Positions 5,818-6,038 of a DNA stretch of 6,038 bases are shown here, one piece after another (position 1 is the stretch's first letter; each line of letters begins with the position of its first letter). Position numbers and translations under genes: made by a program. This DNA is from Victivallales bacterium (lineage in GTDB: Bacteria > Verrucomicrobiota > Lentisphaeria > Oligosphaerales > Lenti-02): contig JABGQJ010000486.1 of NCBI GenBank assembly GCA_018648945.1, forward strand, positions 1 through 6,038. Direction: 5' to 3'. Below the pieces are notes generated by a model. The model had not been told where the DNA came from. It saw nothing but the letters and a program-made list of their open reading frames with translations, and ran no database searches.

Positions 5818-5932
5818 CAGGCACCCGCCTCCCCTCCCTTCATCCCAGCCCATTCTGCATTCCGACTTCTGCATTCCGACTCCCGACTCCTGACTCCTGC
5901 ATTCTGCATTTCCCTCCCCCTCGGAGATTTCC
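5818..5932 (+). other. Pyrimidine-rich intergenic spacer
   Basis: Between 5821 and 5920 the plus strand is 77 pyrimidines in 100 bases, with C-rich runs on both sides of the heptad array. I see no convincing -35/-10 pair, hairpin terminator or small gene in it. The only clear functional site is the GGAG ribosome binding site (5923-5926), 6 nt before the next ATG. Confidence 0.6.
5851..5906 (+). repeat. Eight tandem variable heptanucleotide repeats
   Basis: The 56 bp divide into eight 7-bp units in perfect register, all ending YG. Two unit types are mixed: CATTCYG (units 1, 2, 4 and 8) and ACTYCYG (units 3, 5, 6 and 7). A ninth, degenerate unit (CATTTCC) follows at 5907-5913. The array sits between the phosphatase stop (5817) and the next start (5933). 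It resembles the class of short tandemly repeated repetitive sequences with 7-bp periods known in cyanobacteria and seen between genes in other phyla. Function is unknown. Confidence 0.85.
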
Positions 5933-6038
5933 ATGTCCGTTCTCGGCATTGACCAGCTTCGTCCCGTCCCCATGCACGCCCGCTTCAAGCAGGACAACTG
6001 GCTCACTTGGGGCGGCTCCGTCGTGCGGGACGATAGCG
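5933..6038 (+). CDS. N-terminal start of a protein, possibly a glycosidase-type beta-propeller (3' truncated)
   Basis: An ATG with GGAG (5923-5926) 6 nt upstream opens 35 codons that run off the right edge. There is no signal peptide: the start is MSVLGIDQLRPVPMHARF, followed by KQDNWLTWGGSVVRDDS. The WxxWGGSVVRDD pattern resembles the first blade of five-bladed beta-propeller glycoside hydrolases (GH43/GH117-like), where a tryptophan-rich turn precedes a GS(V/I) strand and an acidic residue. This is a tentative resemblance from a short fragment and could be wrong. The open frame and its start are more secure than the function. Confidence 0.5.
   Translation, partial: MSVLGIDQLRPVPMHARFKQDNWLTWGGSVVRDDS

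Noticed and set aside
5851..5906. CRISPR array
   Set aside because: Units are only 7 bp, directly abutting and without spacers, and no cas genes are near.

Overview
The window is GC-rich chromosomal DNA, with third codon positions dominated by G and C, from a bacterium. It carries six complete genes and two partial ones, densely packed. Most starts have a recognisable Shine-Dalgarno. Plain sigma-70-like -35/-10 boxes lie upstream of three genes. Phylum cannot be fixed from 6 kb. A DapL-type LL-diaminopimelate aminotransferase, an exported cysteine phosphatase and a possible glycosidase start would fit the Planctomycetota/Verrucomicrobiota/Lentisphaerota/Armatimonadota range; this is inference only. 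LipA indicates lipoate-dependent oxidative metabolism.

Layout. (1) At 2-154 (+) is the tail of an unidentified gene, overlapping tail-to-tail with (2) an orphan membrane histidine kinase of the HxFNN/NtrB-like type at 146-1384 (-). (3) A 208-bp divergent intergenic region follows, with a good promoter and a leader hairpin for (4) dapL, 1593-2807 (+). (5) A small membrane-anchored thioredoxin-like protein without a CXXC site, 2812-3267 (+), begins 4 nt after dapL and has a perfect 12-bp hairpin in its first codons. (6) An M55 (DppA-like) D-aminopeptidase, 3388-4179 (+), has its own promoter. (7) lipA, 4176-5066 (-), shares a CTAG double stop with the M55 gene. (8) A divergent region with a G9 run and a second good promoter drives (9) an exported dual-specificity-type phosphatase, 5197-5817 (+). 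(10) A pyrimidine-rich spacer holds eight tandem heptanucleotide repeats. (11) The start of another gene, possibly a glycosidase-like beta-propeller protein, runs from 5933 (+) off the window.

How the genes relate. DapL makes LL-diaminopimelate for lysine and peptidoglycan, and DppA-type enzymes hydrolyse peptides with N-terminal D-amino acids, so the centre of the window has a loose cell-wall/peptide theme. LipA (lipoyl cofactor), the kinase and the phosphatase have no evident link to it. I see no convincing new multi-gene system. The most unusual items are the heptad repeat array, the intragenic hairpin just after dapL, and the cysteine-poor membrane thioredoxin-fold protein. I found no tRNA, rRNA, CRISPR array or insertion sequence, no convincing intrinsic terminator, and no gene-free stretch longer than about 210 bp.
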